Source: Bacillota bacterium (lineage in GTDB: Bacteria; Bacillota; Bacilli; Alicyclobacillales; SLC66). Taken from it: 44,787 nt of DNA. The stretch spans positions 1-44,787 of the forward strand of contig JAJZCB010000023.1 of NCBI GenBank assembly GCA_021846285.1, written 5' to 3'. A program made the position numbers and the translations under genes. Position 1 is the stretch's first letter. Each line of letters opens with the position of its first letter. Positions 15,843-24,947 of the stretch are shown here, piece after piece. Under the pieces are notes generated by a model, which was not told the origin of the DNA, did no database searches, and saw nothing but the letters and a program-made list of their open reading frames with translations.

Positions 15843-15877
15843 GTCAGGAGCCCTGGATGTTGTCCGGAGCTCCTGAC
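15843..15877 (+). terminator. Hairpin between uppP and ylbJ
   Basis: GTCAGGAGC and GCTCCTGAC form a perfect nine-base-pair stem with a 17-base loop, but only a poor T-tract follows (TGTGTTTGTTC). It lies between convergent genes and may slow both polymerases. Confidence 0.5.
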
Positions 15878-15920
15878 CTGATGTGTTTGTTCTACGGGGC
15901 GTGAAAGACCCCCTGGCGTG

Positions 15921-17177
15921 TCACGATGAACGGCTGTAGAACAATGACAGACGGCCCCTTTGAATGATGTGAATCAACACCGACAGGCAGAGCGCCAGAG
16001 CCAGACAGGCGGCCCAGGTTGCCACCGCGGTGAGCGCCATGCTCCAATGCGCGCCTGCGCTGGCTGTCAGTGGCGCCATCGCGGCTACGGCACGGGGTAC
16101 CATGGCTGCACTCGTGCCCAGGCCCAGACGATACAGAAAGAAAGTCGCGATCGCCGCCACAATCGCTTGATAGAGGCGCGCTGCAAGGTATGGACCGATT
16201 CGAATATCAGTGTTCGTCAGAACGCTGGCAACCTGCGCGTGCACCGACAGACCGCTCCACGCGATAATGGCGCTCACAACGCTCACGCGCTCGATCAGTG
16301 GCGCCGATACCACTGCCGAAGCAGCGGATCCGATGTCGATTTCGAACAGTCCTGAAATAAGCGGCGATACCAGGGAGGTATTCACGTGCAGCGCCTGAAA
16401 CAGCGCAACAAGCGGAACGGCAATGACGTCCACCACACCTACCTGCGCCATCACGCGCAGCAGAACGGCAAAGAACATGATGAAGCCGCCGATCATGAGA
16501 AGGGTTTTTATAGAATCATTGACTGCATCACCCAAAAGACGCCCCAAGGACCTGCCGTCCTGTTCACGCGCGCTCATCATCTCCCGGTAGGCGCGGCGCA
16601 GCATGGAACCGCTGTCTCGCTGACGCTGCCGCTGGGGGCGTTCATAACGTTCCTCCTTACGGCCGTAAAACTTGAAGGTCACACCGACCACAAAGGCAGA
16701 AATGTAGTGAGCGGCCGCCAGCAGAACGCCCAGCGCCGGTGACTTGAACATCCCCACAGCCACCGCTCCAAACATGAACAGGGGATCAGCCGTGTTGGTA
16801 AACGCCAGCATGCGTTCACCCTCCACACGCGAACACTGCCCTGAGCGGCGAAATTTGGCCGTAATGACAGCATCCATGGGATAGCCGGCCGCCAGACCCA
16901 TCGACAGGGCAAAAGCGCCCACCCCCGGAACGTTAAACAGCGGTCGCATCAAAGGCTCCAGAAAAACGCCGAGCGCGTTCACCACACCGAGCCCGAGCAA
17001 CAGATCGGAGAGAATGAAAAACGGCAACAGGGAAGGGAACACGACATCCCAAAATACTTTCAACCCTGCAATGCCTGCCTGGAAACCCTGTTCGGGATAT
17101 ACGACAAGAGACGCTGTGAACAAAACCACGACAGTCGCCAGCAAGATCGTCCCGATCTGTTTGCGGCGTCTTTGCAA
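15921..17177 (-). CDS. ylbJ: Sporulation integral membrane protein YlbJ
   Basis: A 418-residue polytopic protein of the nucleoside-recognition (Gate) superfamily. DVVFPSLLPFFILSDLLLGLG (residues ~45-65), GLAAGYPMDAVITAKFRRSG, the TNTADPLFMFGAVAVG motif and LISGLFEIDIGSAASA match YlbJ, which B. subtilis needs for spore cortex formation. The last 70 residues (ALA/VAA-rich) form additional membrane helices. TTG start after AGGGG. It sits divergent to dapB; in B. subtilis ylbJ is elsewhere, so its place here is specific to this lineage. It is strong evidence that the organism sporulates. Confidence 0.88.
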   Translation of the reverse strand: MQRRRKQIGTILLATVVVLFTASLVVYPEQGFQAGIAGLKVFWDVVFPSLLPFFILSDLLLGLGVVNALGVFLEPLMRPLFNVPGVGAFALSMGLAAGYPMDAVITAKFRRSGQCSRVEGERMLAFTNTADPLFMFGAVAVGMFKSPALGVLLAAAHYISAFVVGVTFKFYGRKEERYERPQRQRQRDSGSMLRRAYREMMSAREQDGRSLGRLLGDAVNDSIKTLLMIGGFIMFFAVLLRVMAQVGVVDVIAVPLVALFQALHVNTSLVSPLISGLFEIDIGSAASAVVSAPLIERVSVVSAIIAWSGLSVHAQVASVLTNTDIRIGPYLAARLYQAIVAAIATFFLYRLGLGTSAAMVPRAVAAMAPLTASAGAHWSMALTAVATWAACLALALCLSVLIHIIQRGRLSLFYSRSS

Positions 17178-17244
17178 CCAGATCCCCTCCGTAGTGGAAC
17201 ATGCTCTACGCTAGACTATGATGGCTGTCCAGGAGTTATGAGGA

Positions 17245-17250
17245 TATAAT
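17245..17250 (+). promoter_or_regulatory. -10 element upstream of dapB
   Basis: A perfect TATAAT 52 bases before the dapB ATG; the -35 region is poor, so the promoter may need an activator. No lysine riboswitch is seen here. Confidence 0.4.
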
Positions 17251-17301
17251 ATGGGGTATGGCGCTCACCACGAGTACATAGGGCGGTTTCAGGAGAGGTG
17301 A

Positions 17302-18051
17302 ATGGCTACGAACCATCTACGAGTTGCGGTCGCTGGCATCCATGGTAAGATGGGACAAGAAGTCGCGCAGGCCGTAAACGGAGCAGCCGATCTGCTGCTG
17401 GTTGGAGGAGTGGCCCGGGAGCAAACGGGCAACCATTCGCGAATCAGTGAAGAAGCCGCGACCGTTCCGGTATACGACGACCTTCGCATCTGTCTGCTCA
17501 CAGAAAAACCAGACGTTCTGGTTGATTTTACGTGTGCGCAAGCGGCTCAACAGCACATTGCAGTTGCAGTAGAACTCGGCGTCAGACCCGTGATTGGCAC
17601 CACGGGGTTTGCCGAAGACTTTCTCGAACAGACAGACGAACTTCTGAGGGCGCGGGAACTTGGGGGACTATACGCTCCGAACTTTGCCGTCGGCGCACTC
17701 CTTATGATGCGCGCGGCCGCGATGGTCGCGCCATTGCTGCCGCAGGCCGAAATCATCGAGTACCATCACGAACAGAAACGGGACAGGCCTTCAGGAACTG
17801 CAAAAAAGACGGCGCAGATGATTGCTTCGCAACTCCCGGAGGGAGTGAGCCGCGATATTCCCATTCACAGTGTGAGGTTGCCCGGATTTGTCGCTCATCA
17901 AGAAATCATATTTGGCGGTCAGGGAGAACGTCTGACCATTCGCCACGACTCAATGTCGCGCACCAGTTTTATGCCGGGCGTCCTGCTGGGAATTCGCAAA
18001 GTGATGACCGTCACGGGTCTGGTCGACGGATTGGAACACTTTCTGTTCTAG
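17302..18051 (+). CDS. dapB: 4-hydroxy-tetrahydrodipicolinate reductase
   Basis: DapB reduces hydroxytetrahydrodipicolinate in the diaminopimelate/lysine pathway, feeding peptidoglycan and, in sporulating cells, dipicolinate. The 249-residue protein has the nucleotide-binding VAVAGIHGKMGQEV at residue 8, GTTGF, and the active-site YHHEQKRDRPSGTAKK near residue 155. GGAGAGGTG precedes the ATG. The dapB-mgsA-bshB1-bshA order is the same as in B. subtilis. Confidence 0.95.
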   Translation: MATNHLRVAVAGIHGKMGQEVAQAVNGAADLLLVGGVAREQTGNHSRISEEAATVPVYDDLRICLLTEKPDVLVDFTCAQAAQQHIAVAVELGVRPVIGTTGFAEDFLEQTDELLRARELGGLYAPNFAVGALLMMRAAAMVAPLLPQAEIIEYHHEQKRDRPSGTAKKTAQMIASQLPEGVSRDIPIHSVRLPGFVAHQEIIFGGQGERLTIRHDSMSRTSFMPGVLLGIRKVMTVTGLVDGLEHFLF

Positions 18052-18126
18052 ACCCGCATGATTGGCGTCCAGCAATCGCCGTCGTTGCATGAATAGCCGA
18101 GTCCATAGGAACGAAAAACCCGCTCG

Positions 18127-18201
18127 GCCGGAATCGTATGCTGTGCCGAGGCGAGTTCGGCGCAGCCGTGTTTGAGAAGCGGCGCAGCATACGATTCCGG
18201 C
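18127..18201 (+). promoter_or_regulatory. Large hairpin with alternative fold upstream of mgsA
   Basis: Bases 18127-18148 and 18180-18201 are inverted repeats of 22 bases with one G-U pair (GCCGGAATCGTATGC and GCATACGATTCCGGC at the outer ends), separated by 31 bases. The loop also contains CGGCGCAGC at 18158-18166, an exact duplicate of the first nine bases of the 3' arm. The tail of the 5' arm (GCTGTGCCG, 18140-18148) can therefore form either a short hairpin or the long stem. No T-tract follows. It lies in the mgsA 5' region, so it may be a structured leader or a protein-binding site; no known element fits. Confidence 0.7.
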
Positions 18202-18245
18202 GGGCAGGGAAGGTATTTTTCGGGACAGAAAGCGGGGAGAGACGA

Positions 18246-18674
18246 ATGCGCATCGCACTGGTGGCGCACGACAGAAAGAAAGATGACATCGTCAATTTTG
18301 CGATAGCCTATCAGGCGCTGTTCACTGGTCACGAACTATTTGCAACCGGTACAACAGGCGGTCGTATCGCAGAAGCGACCGGTCTGCCCATTCACCGCTT
18401 CCGCAGTGGACCACTGGGCGGCGACCAGCAAATCGGAGCGCTCATCGCGGAAAATCGCCTTGACTTGCTGATTTTTCTGCGCGATCCTCTGATGGCCCAA
18501 CCGCACGAACCAGATATCATCGCCCTGCTCAGATTGTGCGACGTGCACGATGTTCCTGTAGCGACCAACATGGCTTCGGCGGAGATGCTGCTGCGCGGCA
18601 TCTGGCGCGGTGACTTGGCGTGGCGCGAGATCGCGGTCGAAACAGGAGCCGAAACAGGCGAGCAAGCCGATTGA
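18246..18674 (+). CDS. mgsA: Methylglyoxal synthase
   Basis: MgsA converts dihydroxyacetone phosphate to methylglyoxal and phosphate, a bypass of glycolysis under phosphate limitation. The 142-residue protein begins [19 protein letters not shown]. It shows the phosphate-binding [20 protein letters not shown] with the catalytic Asp in the GDQQ segment, the FLRDPL motif and a C-terminal [13 protein letters not shown] 18246 has a GGGGAGA site. The downstream bacillithiol genes fit functionally, as bacillithiol-dependent enzymes detoxify methylglyoxal. Confidence 0.94.
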   Translation: MRIALVAHDRKKDDIVNFAIAYQALFTGHELFATGTTGGRIAEATGLPIHRFRSGPLGGDQQIGALIAENRLDLLIFLRDPLMAQPHEPDIIALLRLCDVHDVPVATNMASAEMLLRGIWRGDLAWREIAVETGAETGEQAD

Positions 18675-18690
18675 GAACAGGGGTAATCGT

Positions 18691-19392
18691 ATGTCAGATA
18701 TGTTCTTACTAGCGTTTGGCGCGCATCCTGATGACGTCGAACTGGGCGCGGGAGCAACGTGTGCTCTGCACGCGGAAGACGGGGTCGCCATTTGCGATTT
18801 GACAGCCGCTGAACTGTCTTCCAATGGAGACCCGGCAACGCGACAGACAGAAGCCGCCCGAGCCGGGGAAGAACTCGGAATCACCGCGCGTCTGTGTCTC
18901 GGCTTGCCTGATCGTGGGCTGTCCATCACACCGGAATACGTGGCGGCCATCGTGAAAGTGATTCGGCAGTACCGCCCACGCGTCGTTCTTGCGCCGCAAG
19001 CGCGCGATCGTCACCCAGACCACAGCCAGTGCGCCCTGCTTGTCCGAGAGGCTGTGTTCACTTCAGGGCTGCGCCGATACGATGACGGACTTCCCCCCTA
19101 TCGACCTGTGGCGTTCTATCACTATTTTATCAACGGCTATGAGCAGCCGACCATCGCCGTCGACGTATCCACCGTGTATGAACGCAAGGTGCGGGCATTG
19201 CGCGCGTATACGACGCAATTCGCTCCCTCGCACGGGGTGCAGACGCCACTGACCACTGAGGCGTTCCTGCCGATGATCGAAGGCCGCGACCGCCTGTTTG
19301 GGCAGGCTGTCGGATGCCGCTACGCGGAGGGGCTGTGGCGTGAAGAACCCGCGTACGCTGGATCGCTCAGGGCCGTGTTGCCCGAATCGTAA
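18691..19392 (+). CDS. bshB1: Bacillithiol biosynthesis deacetylase BshB1
   Basis: A PIG-L/LmbE-family zinc deacetylase that removes the acetyl group from GlcNAc-malate. At 233 residues it is full length. LAFGAHPDDVELGAGAT (residues ~5-21) holds the zinc ligands His and Asp, and RDRHPDHSQC supplies the further His ligands. ATG 18691 follows AGGGG. It lies 16 bases after mgsA and just before bshA. Confidence 0.93.
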   Translation: MSDMFLLAFGAHPDDVELGAGATCALHAEDGVAICDLTAAELSSNGDPATRQTEAARAGEELGITARLCLGLPDRGLSITPEYVAAIVKVIRQYRPRVVLAPQARDRHPDHSQCALLVREAVFTSGLRRYDDGLPPYRPVAFYHYFINGYEQPTIAVDVSTVYERKVRALRAYTTQFAPSHGVQTPLTTEAFLPMIEGRDRLFGQAVGCRYAEGLWREEPAYAGSLRAVLPES

Positions 19393-19451
19393 GGGCAGGG
19401 GATTTGGAGGATCGGGCTGTACGCACTGTGCGGTTGCAAGGAGGCCACAAC

Positions 19452-20591
19452 ATGAAGATTGGCATCAGCTGTTATGCGACGCTTGGCGGCTCGGGAGCGG
19501 TTGCGACCGAACTCGGCAAGGCCCTTGCGGCGCGGGGTCATGAAGTGCACTTTATCGTCTCAGGCATTCCTTTTCGACTCGGCTATTTCCATGAGAACAT
19601 CTATATCCATGAAGTCGAGACCGCATCCTATCCCGTACTGCGGTCCAATCCGCATGATCTCGCGCTGTCCGCGAAAATGGCTGATGTGGCGAGTCATTAT
19701 GATCTTGACATCCTGCACGTTCACTATGCCATCCCGTATGCGGTCTGCGCGTTTCTGGCCCGGGAGATGCTTGGCGCAGACCACCCACTGCGCATCGTCA
19801 CGACACTCCATGGAACGGACATCACAGTGCTTGCCCAAGATGCGCTGTTGCGCGACGTCATTCGACTGGGCATTGAACGCAGCCATGCCGTAACTGCCGT
19901 ATCGCAGAGTTTGATCGACCAGACAAACGAACTCTTTGCACCGCACTGTCCCATCGTGAAAATACATAACTTCGTAGATCTTGAGGTGTATCAGCCTTCG
20001 CCAAATCCCGCCTGGAGGCGCCGCGTGGCGCCACACGGACAACACATTCTGTTGCATATGTCCAATTTTCGCGCCGTCAAGCGCGTCGATGATGTGCTTG
20101 ACATCTTCTTGCGCGTGAGACGCGTCGCGCCCGCAAAATTACTGTTGGTCGGGGAAGGCCCTGATCTTGACAAGGCGCGTCGAAAAGTGAACGATTGGGC
20201 AATGAATGACGACGTACTCTTTCTAGGAAAGCAGGATGAAGTTGCGGCGCTTCTCTCCCTGGCGGATCTGCTGCTCCTGCCGTCTGAAAAGGAGAGTTTC
20301 GGACTCGTCGCACTGGAAGCGATGGCCTGCGGCGTACCTGTCATTGGCACTACCGCAGGAGGAATTCCGGAAGTCGTGGAACACGGTGTGTCAGGGCTTC
20401 TGGCGCCGGTTGGCGACACAGCGCAGATGGCTGCGGACGCGCTGTCGTTGCTGACCGACAGTGTGCGCTATCAGGCGTTTTGCGCCGCGGCGCGCGAACG
20501 GGCCAAGCTGTTTTCGACGGCGGACAAGGTGTCTGAATATGAGTCCATTTACATGCGACTGGCAGCGAATAGACTGGATTCTTGCGTGTGA
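19452..20591 (+). CDS. bshA: N-acetyl-alpha-D-glucosaminyl L-malate synthase BshA
   Basis: GT4-family glycosyltransferase that joins UDP-GlcNAc and L-malate, the first step of bacillithiol synthesis. The 380-residue protein starts MKIGISCYATLGGSGAVATE, with the glycine-rich nucleotide loop. HVHYAIPYA, TTLHGTDITVL and the C-terminal catalytic block PSEKESFGLVALEAMACGVP, with the Glu pair of GT4 enzymes, are conserved. ATG 19452 has AAGGAGG eight bases upstream; the frame opens earlier without a better start. B. subtilis has cca (tRNA nucleotidyltransferase) next, which is missing here. Confidence 0.94.
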   Translation: MKIGISCYATLGGSGAVATELGKALAARGHEVHFIVSGIPFRLGYFHENIYIHEVETASYPVLRSNPHDLALSAKMADVASHYDLDILHVHYAIPYAVCAFLAREMLGADHPLRIVTTLHGTDITVLAQDALLRDVIRLGIERSHAVTAVSQSLIDQTNELFAPHCPIVKIHNFVDLEVYQPSPNPAWRRRVAPHGQHILLHMSNFRAVKRVDDVLDIFLRVRRVAPAKLLLVGEGPDLDKARRKVNDWAMNDDVLFLGKQDEVAALLSLADLLLLPSEKESFGLVALEAMACGVPVIGTTAGGIPEVVEHGVSGLLAPVGDTAQMAADALSLLTDSVRYQAFCAAARERAKLFSTADKVSEYESIYMRLAANRLDSCV

Positions 20592-20627
20592 ACGGACACG
20601 CGACATTGTCGGGGGTGAACAACTCAA

Positions 20628-21476
20628 ATGAGAAGGACATGGGAAGCGTTGTCGCTCGATGAAGTTCGGGCCAATCTGCAGAGTGAAACTCGTGACATGC
20701 GCCTTGAGCACTACGAACACGTGCTGTCAACCAATGATATCGCGTACCAATATATCCTTCAAAGTGAACCGGATACATTTCTCGCTGTTCTGGCCGAAGA
20801 ACAGGCGGGTGGGAGAGGGCGTCGCGGGCGAAAATGGTACTCACCGCCAGGAACCGGATTGCTGATGTCAACGGGAGTGTCATTCGTGTCGCACGTGGCA
20901 GTCCGGTTTGAACAATGGCCGTTGCTCGCCGCTCTGGCGACTCGGGAAGCCATCGCGGATTTCGTCGATGTTCCGGTGCAGATCAAGTGGCCAAACGATG
21001 TCATGATTGGCGGGAAAAAGGTGTGCGGCATACTCACCGAACTCGGCAGCTATCAGCACGGACGATACCTGATCATTGGATTCGGTGTGAACGTGAGCAC
21101 TGATCCGGCGGATTTGCCTGAAGACCTGCAGGATCGCGCCACGTCCATTTTGAGCGCCGCCGGCCAGCTTTGCGATCGCAATGAACTCGCGGCCGCCATT
21201 ATCAATCAGATGCAGCGCGTCCGGATCGATTGTTATGATGGGAAGTATTTTGCCGACCGCTATGACGAATGGGTCATGCACTGCAACACACCGGGGCACT
21301 ATGTCCGTGTGCAGCAGGGAAAGGATTTGTTTGAGGGCGTCGCCGAACGGATTGACGAGCGGGGGACATTACACATTGTCACCGGTGACGGCAAACGTCA
21401 CCAAATTGTGAGCGGCGAAATTGTTGAGAGCTATCCGGGCCCCAATTCTCCAACTGAAGGAGCGAAGCGCACATGA
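20628..21476 (+). CDS. birA: Biotin-[acetyl-CoA-carboxylase] ligase, lacking the HTH domain
   Basis: BirA attaches biotin to the carrier subunit of acetyl-CoA carboxylase. The catalytic core is intact: EEQAGGRGRRGRKWYSPPG (biotinyl-AMP loop) near residue 52, IKWPNDVMIGGKKVCGIL near 120, and GFGVNVS. The C-terminal SH3-like domain follows (GVAERIDERGTLHIVTGDG). The 282-residue protein has only about 25 residues before the catalytic domain, so the winged-helix repressor domain of B. subtilis BirA is absent. Biotin genes must then be regulated otherwise. The ATG overlaps nothing upstream; its stop overlaps panB. Confidence 0.93.
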   Translation: MRRTWEALSLDEVRANLQSETRDMRLEHYEHVLSTNDIAYQYILQSEPDTFLAVLAEEQAGGRGRRGRKWYSPPGTGLLMSTGVSFVSHVAVRFEQWPLLAALATREAIADFVDVPVQIKWPNDVMIGGKKVCGILTELGSYQHGRYLIIGFGVNVSTDPADLPEDLQDRATSILSAAGQLCDRNELAAAIINQMQRVRIDCYDGKYFADRYDEWVMHCNTPGHYVRVQQGKDLFEGVAERIDERGTLHIVTGDGKRHQIVSGEIVESYPGPNSPTEGAKRT

Positions 21477-22336
21477 CACAGGCGAAGCACACGACGATTA
21501 CCATCCAGTCCATGCGGCAAAAAGGGGAGCCGATTGTCATGGTGACCGCCTATGACGCGTCGCAGGCGAGCCATGCGCAAGACGCGGGGGTCGACGTAAT
21601 CCTTGTCGGCGACTCCGTCGGCATGGTGATGCTGGGTTACGACACGACGATCCCCGTTACGGTTGACGATATGGTGCACCATGCAAAAGCCGTACGGCGC
21701 GGAGCGGGGAACACGATGGTGCTGGTTGACATGCCGTTTGCATCCTACCGCCAGACCGTGGCGGATACTGTGCGGCATGCCGCTCGCATCATGCAGGAAG
21801 CGCAGGCTGACGGTGTGAAGCTGGAGGGCGGAACGGCCATTGCGTCCCATGTTCGAGCGCTTGCAGAAGCGGGGATTCCGGTTTGCGGTCATCTTGGGCT
21901 CACTCCGCAGTCGGTTTTGCAACTTGGCGGTTACCGCGTGCAGGGCCGTGACGAGAGGACCGCTGAACGAATGTTGGAAGACGCCCGCGCGCTGGCGGAT
22001 GCCGGAGCTTTTCTGATTGTCCTCGAGTGTGTGCCAAACGCTCTCGGAAAGCTGATCACCGAGTCAGTGCCTGTGCCGACGATAGGCATCGGCGGCGGAC
22101 CTGACTGTTCCGGTCAAGTACTCGTGTACCATGATTTACTGGGCCTAAATGGAACTCACCAGGCGAAATTTGTGAAACGGTATGCGTCATTGCGTGCACA
22201 AATTGTTGACAGCATCCGGACCTACCGAAGTGAAGTCAAAGAGCGGTCCTTTCCAACATCCGCGTATGGGTACGACGTGGCGACCGCCGCCGTGGAAGCG
22301 CTGGCCGCACGCGTGAGAGGAAGCGACAGCGAATGA
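21473..22336 (+). CDS. panB: 3-methyl-2-oxobutanoate hydroxymethyltransferase
   Basis: PanB makes ketopantoate from alpha-ketoisovalerate and methylene-tetrahydrofolate. The 287-residue barrel shows VMVTAYDASQASHAQDAGVD, VGDSVGMVMLGYDTTIPV (Mg-binding Asp), GVKLEGG, GHLGLTPQS and IGIGGGPDCSGQVLVYHDLLG. The ATG overlaps the birA stop and the stop overlaps panC (ATGA at both ends), so birA-panB-panC is translationally coupled. Confidence 0.95.
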   Translation: MTQAKHTTITIQSMRQKGEPIVMVTAYDASQASHAQDAGVDVILVGDSVGMVMLGYDTTIPVTVDDMVHHAKAVRRGAGNTMVLVDMPFASYRQTVADTVRHAARIMQEAQADGVKLEGGTAIASHVRALAEAGIPVCGHLGLTPQSVLQLGGYRVQGRDERTAERMLEDARALADAGAFLIVLECVPNALGKLITESVPVPTIGIGGGPDCSGQVLVYHDLLGLNGTHQAKFVKRYASLRAQIVDSIRTYRSEVKERSFPTSAYGYDVATAAVEALAARVRGSDSE

Positions 22337-23238
22337 TCGTGTGCACCACTATCTCGCAGTTCAGGGAGGAGCGCGCCCGGTTGCTGGCGGTTTCTGAGAC
22401 TCCGGGCAGTTTGGGGCTGTTTCCGACCATGGGCTACCTTCACGCCGGACACGCAGAGATGATTCGCATCGCGCGGAAAGAAAATCGTCTGGTAGCTGTG
22501 TCGATCTTCGTCAATCCTTTGCAATTTGGACCAAACGAGGATTTGGAACGCTACCCGCGCAGCCCGGAGGCCGATGAGCAACTGTGTCGACTTCTCGACG
22601 TCGACCTCCTGTTCATGCCCTCCATAGTGGAAATGTACGGTCAGCAACCCGTGCTCAGTTCAGTACACGTGGGCCTGCTCGACAGTCATCTTTGTGGAAC
22701 TTCGCGCCCTGGACACTTTGACGGAGTGTGCACGGTGGTTGCGAAACTCTTCAACATCGTCATGCCGACGCGCGCCTACTTTAGCCGCAAGGACGCGCAA
22801 CAACTGCGCATTGTCCGGCAAATGACCCGCGACCTGTCATTTCCGATAGAGATTGTTGCCGGTCCGATCGTGAGAGAGAAGGACGGGTTGGCTATAAGCT
22901 CCCGCAACGCGTACCTGACTGCGTCAGAGCGTGCGATCGCACCTCACATAGCGCAGACACTGCGTACGATTCGCGACCGGGTCGCACAGGGAGAGCGAAA
23001 TGTGGCCCTATTGCAACGCGAAGCCGTGCATGCACTGGAGGCTTACGAAGGGATCCGCGTCGATTATCTCAGTTTCGTGGACCCTGATACGCTGCAACCC
23101 TTCACGACGCTCCAACCGGGGCACGAAACACTGTGCGCCGCCGCAGTGTATGTAGGCAAGACTCGCCTGCTCGACAACATTGATGTGCGCGCTCCCGCTG
23201 CCGCAGAGTATACGGTTGCAGCGCGGGGGAAATGCTAG
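22333..23238 (+). CDS. panC: Pantothenate synthetase
   Basis: PanC ligates pantoate and beta-alanine using ATP. The 301-residue protein carries PTMGYLHAGHAEMIRIAR (HxGH motif of nucleotidylyl transferases), SIFVNPLQFGPNEDLERYPR, the FDGVCTVVAKLFNIVMPTRA block, KDAQQL, and the ATP-binding loop ISSRNAYL. panD, which normally follows and supplies beta-alanine, is absent from the window. The neighbouring coaA at 37915 continues the pathway to coenzyme A. Confidence 0.95.
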   Translation: MIVCTTISQFREERARLLAVSETPGSLGLFPTMGYLHAGHAEMIRIARKENRLVAVSIFVNPLQFGPNEDLERYPRSPEADEQLCRLLDVDLLFMPSIVEMYGQQPVLSSVHVGLLDSHLCGTSRPGHFDGVCTVVAKLFNIVMPTRAYFSRKDAQQLRIVRQMTRDLSFPIEIVAGPIVREKDGLAISSRNAYLTASERAIAPHIAQTLRTIRDRVAQGERNVALLQREAVHALEAYEGIRVDYLSFVDPDTLQPFTTLQPGHETLCAAAVYVGKTRLLDNIDVRAPAAAEYTVAARGKC

Positions 23239-23262
23239 GAAAAAACTAGCGGCGGTGTTGTT

Positions 23263-24906
23263 ATGCTCTTCTCACAACCATTTGAACGTCTCTTTCGAGC
23301 TGTCAGTCGGATCGCTGAACAACTCAAGCAGGCCGATGTGGATCAGCGTCAATACCTTACAGAGGAACTGGAAGCGCTGCGCGCTATGTCGAGTGATGTG
23401 TTTGAACTTTGGCTGCAATTTGAGGATGAAGTTGACGCCTTGCTTGAGCAGTACCATCCGGCCGAAGCGTATGGTTCTGACGCCCACTCGCCACATCCTG
23501 GTCCGACCGAGAATCATCCCACGAGTGCGCAGCCCCCGGCGAAAGCGGGGAGCAACCTTTTCTCCGGGTTCCACGCAGTGGATGCGAAAACCCCGGCTTT
23601 GACGCCGCAGGGTGCTATACCTGCTTCATCGTTTGTGGCTGATCTGGGATCCGCATGGGAAACCCCTGCAGGTGTCAGACTCTTACGGCGGGGGCTTGGT
23701 TACTTTGACCTGCTGATGTTTCCGGAATCCATCCGTGAGTTCGAACAGATGGTGGCGCTCGATCCCGGCATGGTGGTGGCCCGGCTGTATCTGGCGCTCA
23801 GCTATATCGCCATAGACGCCTTTGGGGAAGCAGAGACGCACTTGGCGCTCGTACGCGCCACAGCCCGCGATGTGGTTGTACAGGCGGCCGTCCACGATGC
23901 GACCGCCCAAATGTATATGAAGCAACAGCGCTACCAGAACGCACTGAATGAACTGGAGCACGTGCTGGCGATTCAGCCGCAATACAGCGACGCGCAGATC
24001 AACCTGGCAATCTGCGCCTACAGTTTGGGCGATTACGTGAAGGCCCGGCGAGCGGCGGCGGGAGCACTCCAGCTTTCCCAGGACGACGCCCTCGCCTGGC
24101 GGCTGTACGGCGCCTCATCGTACGCACAAGGCGATCTGCAAGAAGCTCATCGCGGATACCGCAGGGCCTGCGACCTGGCCCCCGCCAACACCCCCGTGAT
24201 GCTCGAAATGGCCGCTGTACTGACGCGGCTCAGACGTCTCCAGGACGCCGAATCGCTACTGCGCGATCTGCTGAGCAAAGGCCGTGAACCGCAATCCGCC
24301 CTGAAGGGGTTGGCAGAGATTGCCCTGCAAAACGGTCAGTACGACGAAGCGGTAGGATTGTTAAAGAAATGCGGTTCGTTGAGACGGGGCGCTGACCAGT
24401 CGACTGACCGTCTTGGTTGGGCCCTGTACGGGGCCAATCGTCTTCATGAAGCAAGGCGCGCGTTTGAACGGCATCTATCGGCCAACGGGGCCAATGTATC
24501 CAATCTGACCGGCCTCGCACGGATTGCCGCCAGTGAGGGCAATGTGTCCGAGGCTCGTGAACTCCTGCTGCGATTTGCTCATCACGCCAATCCGACATGG
24601 CGAGCGCATGGATTGACGGAACTGGGTCGACTGTACATGGAACTCGGCGATACGTCCCGTGCGATTCGCTATTTGCAAAGCGCGCTGGCTGTGGATCGCC
24701 GCCAGGAAGACGCGCTCATGTACCTTGGAATCGCCATGCGCGCCGCAGGCCATAAGCACCAGATGCCTGCGTGCGTTCAATCTGCCGCTTTCCCGCCCCA
24801 GCGCCAGGAACAGAACGGTCCTGAACCGCACATGCAGACCGGGATTGACAGCGATGCGCTGCTCTTTGATACTGAGTCTATCGATCCGCTGCAGGACAAC
24901 CGGTGA
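23263..24906 (+). CDS. Tetratricopeptide repeat protein
   Basis: A 547-residue cytosolic protein with tandem TPR-type helix pairs from about residue 145 to 530. Examples are YFDLLMFPESIREFEQMVAL, YQNALNELEHVLAIQPQYSD and YDEAVGLLKKCGSL. The N-terminal ~70 residues are helical and charged and are followed by a Pro/Ala/Ser-rich linker (residues 70-120). It is probably a scaffold or adaptor; partner unknown. It stands where panD would be expected, 25 bases after panC. B. subtilis ypiA, another TPR protein near ypiB, is a possible functional counterpart, but I cannot support orthology. Confidence 0.8.
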   Translation: MLFSQPFERLFRAVSRIAEQLKQADVDQRQYLTEELEALRAMSSDVFELWLQFEDEVDALLEQYHPAEAYGSDAHSPHPGPTENHPTSAQPPAKAGSNLFSGFHAVDAKTPALTPQGAIPASSFVADLGSAWETPAGVRLLRRGLGYFDLLMFPESIREFEQMVALDPGMVVARLYLALSYIAIDAFGEAETHLALVRATARDVVVQAAVHDATAQMYMKQQRYQNALNELEHVLAIQPQYSDAQINLAICAYSLGDYVKARRAAAGALQLSQDDALAWRLYGASSYAQGDLQEAHRGYRRACDLAPANTPVMLEMAAVLTRLRRLQDAESLLRDLLSKGREPQSALKGLAEIALQNGQYDEAVGLLKKCGSLRRGADQSTDRLGWALYGANRLHEARRAFERHLSANGANVSNLTGLARIAASEGNVSEARELLLRFAHHANPTWRAHGLTELGRLYMELGDTSRAIRYLQSALAVDRRQEDALMYLGIAMRAAGHKHQMPACVQSAAFPPQRQEQNGPEPHMQTGIDSDALLFDTESIDPLQDNR

Positions 24907-24947
24907 GGACCAGTCATTTCATGGCGTGAGCCAGCGCGTAGAGTCAC

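Noticed and set aside
17178-17301. Lysine riboswitch before dapB
   Set aside because: The gap is too short and lacks the L-box conserved sequences.
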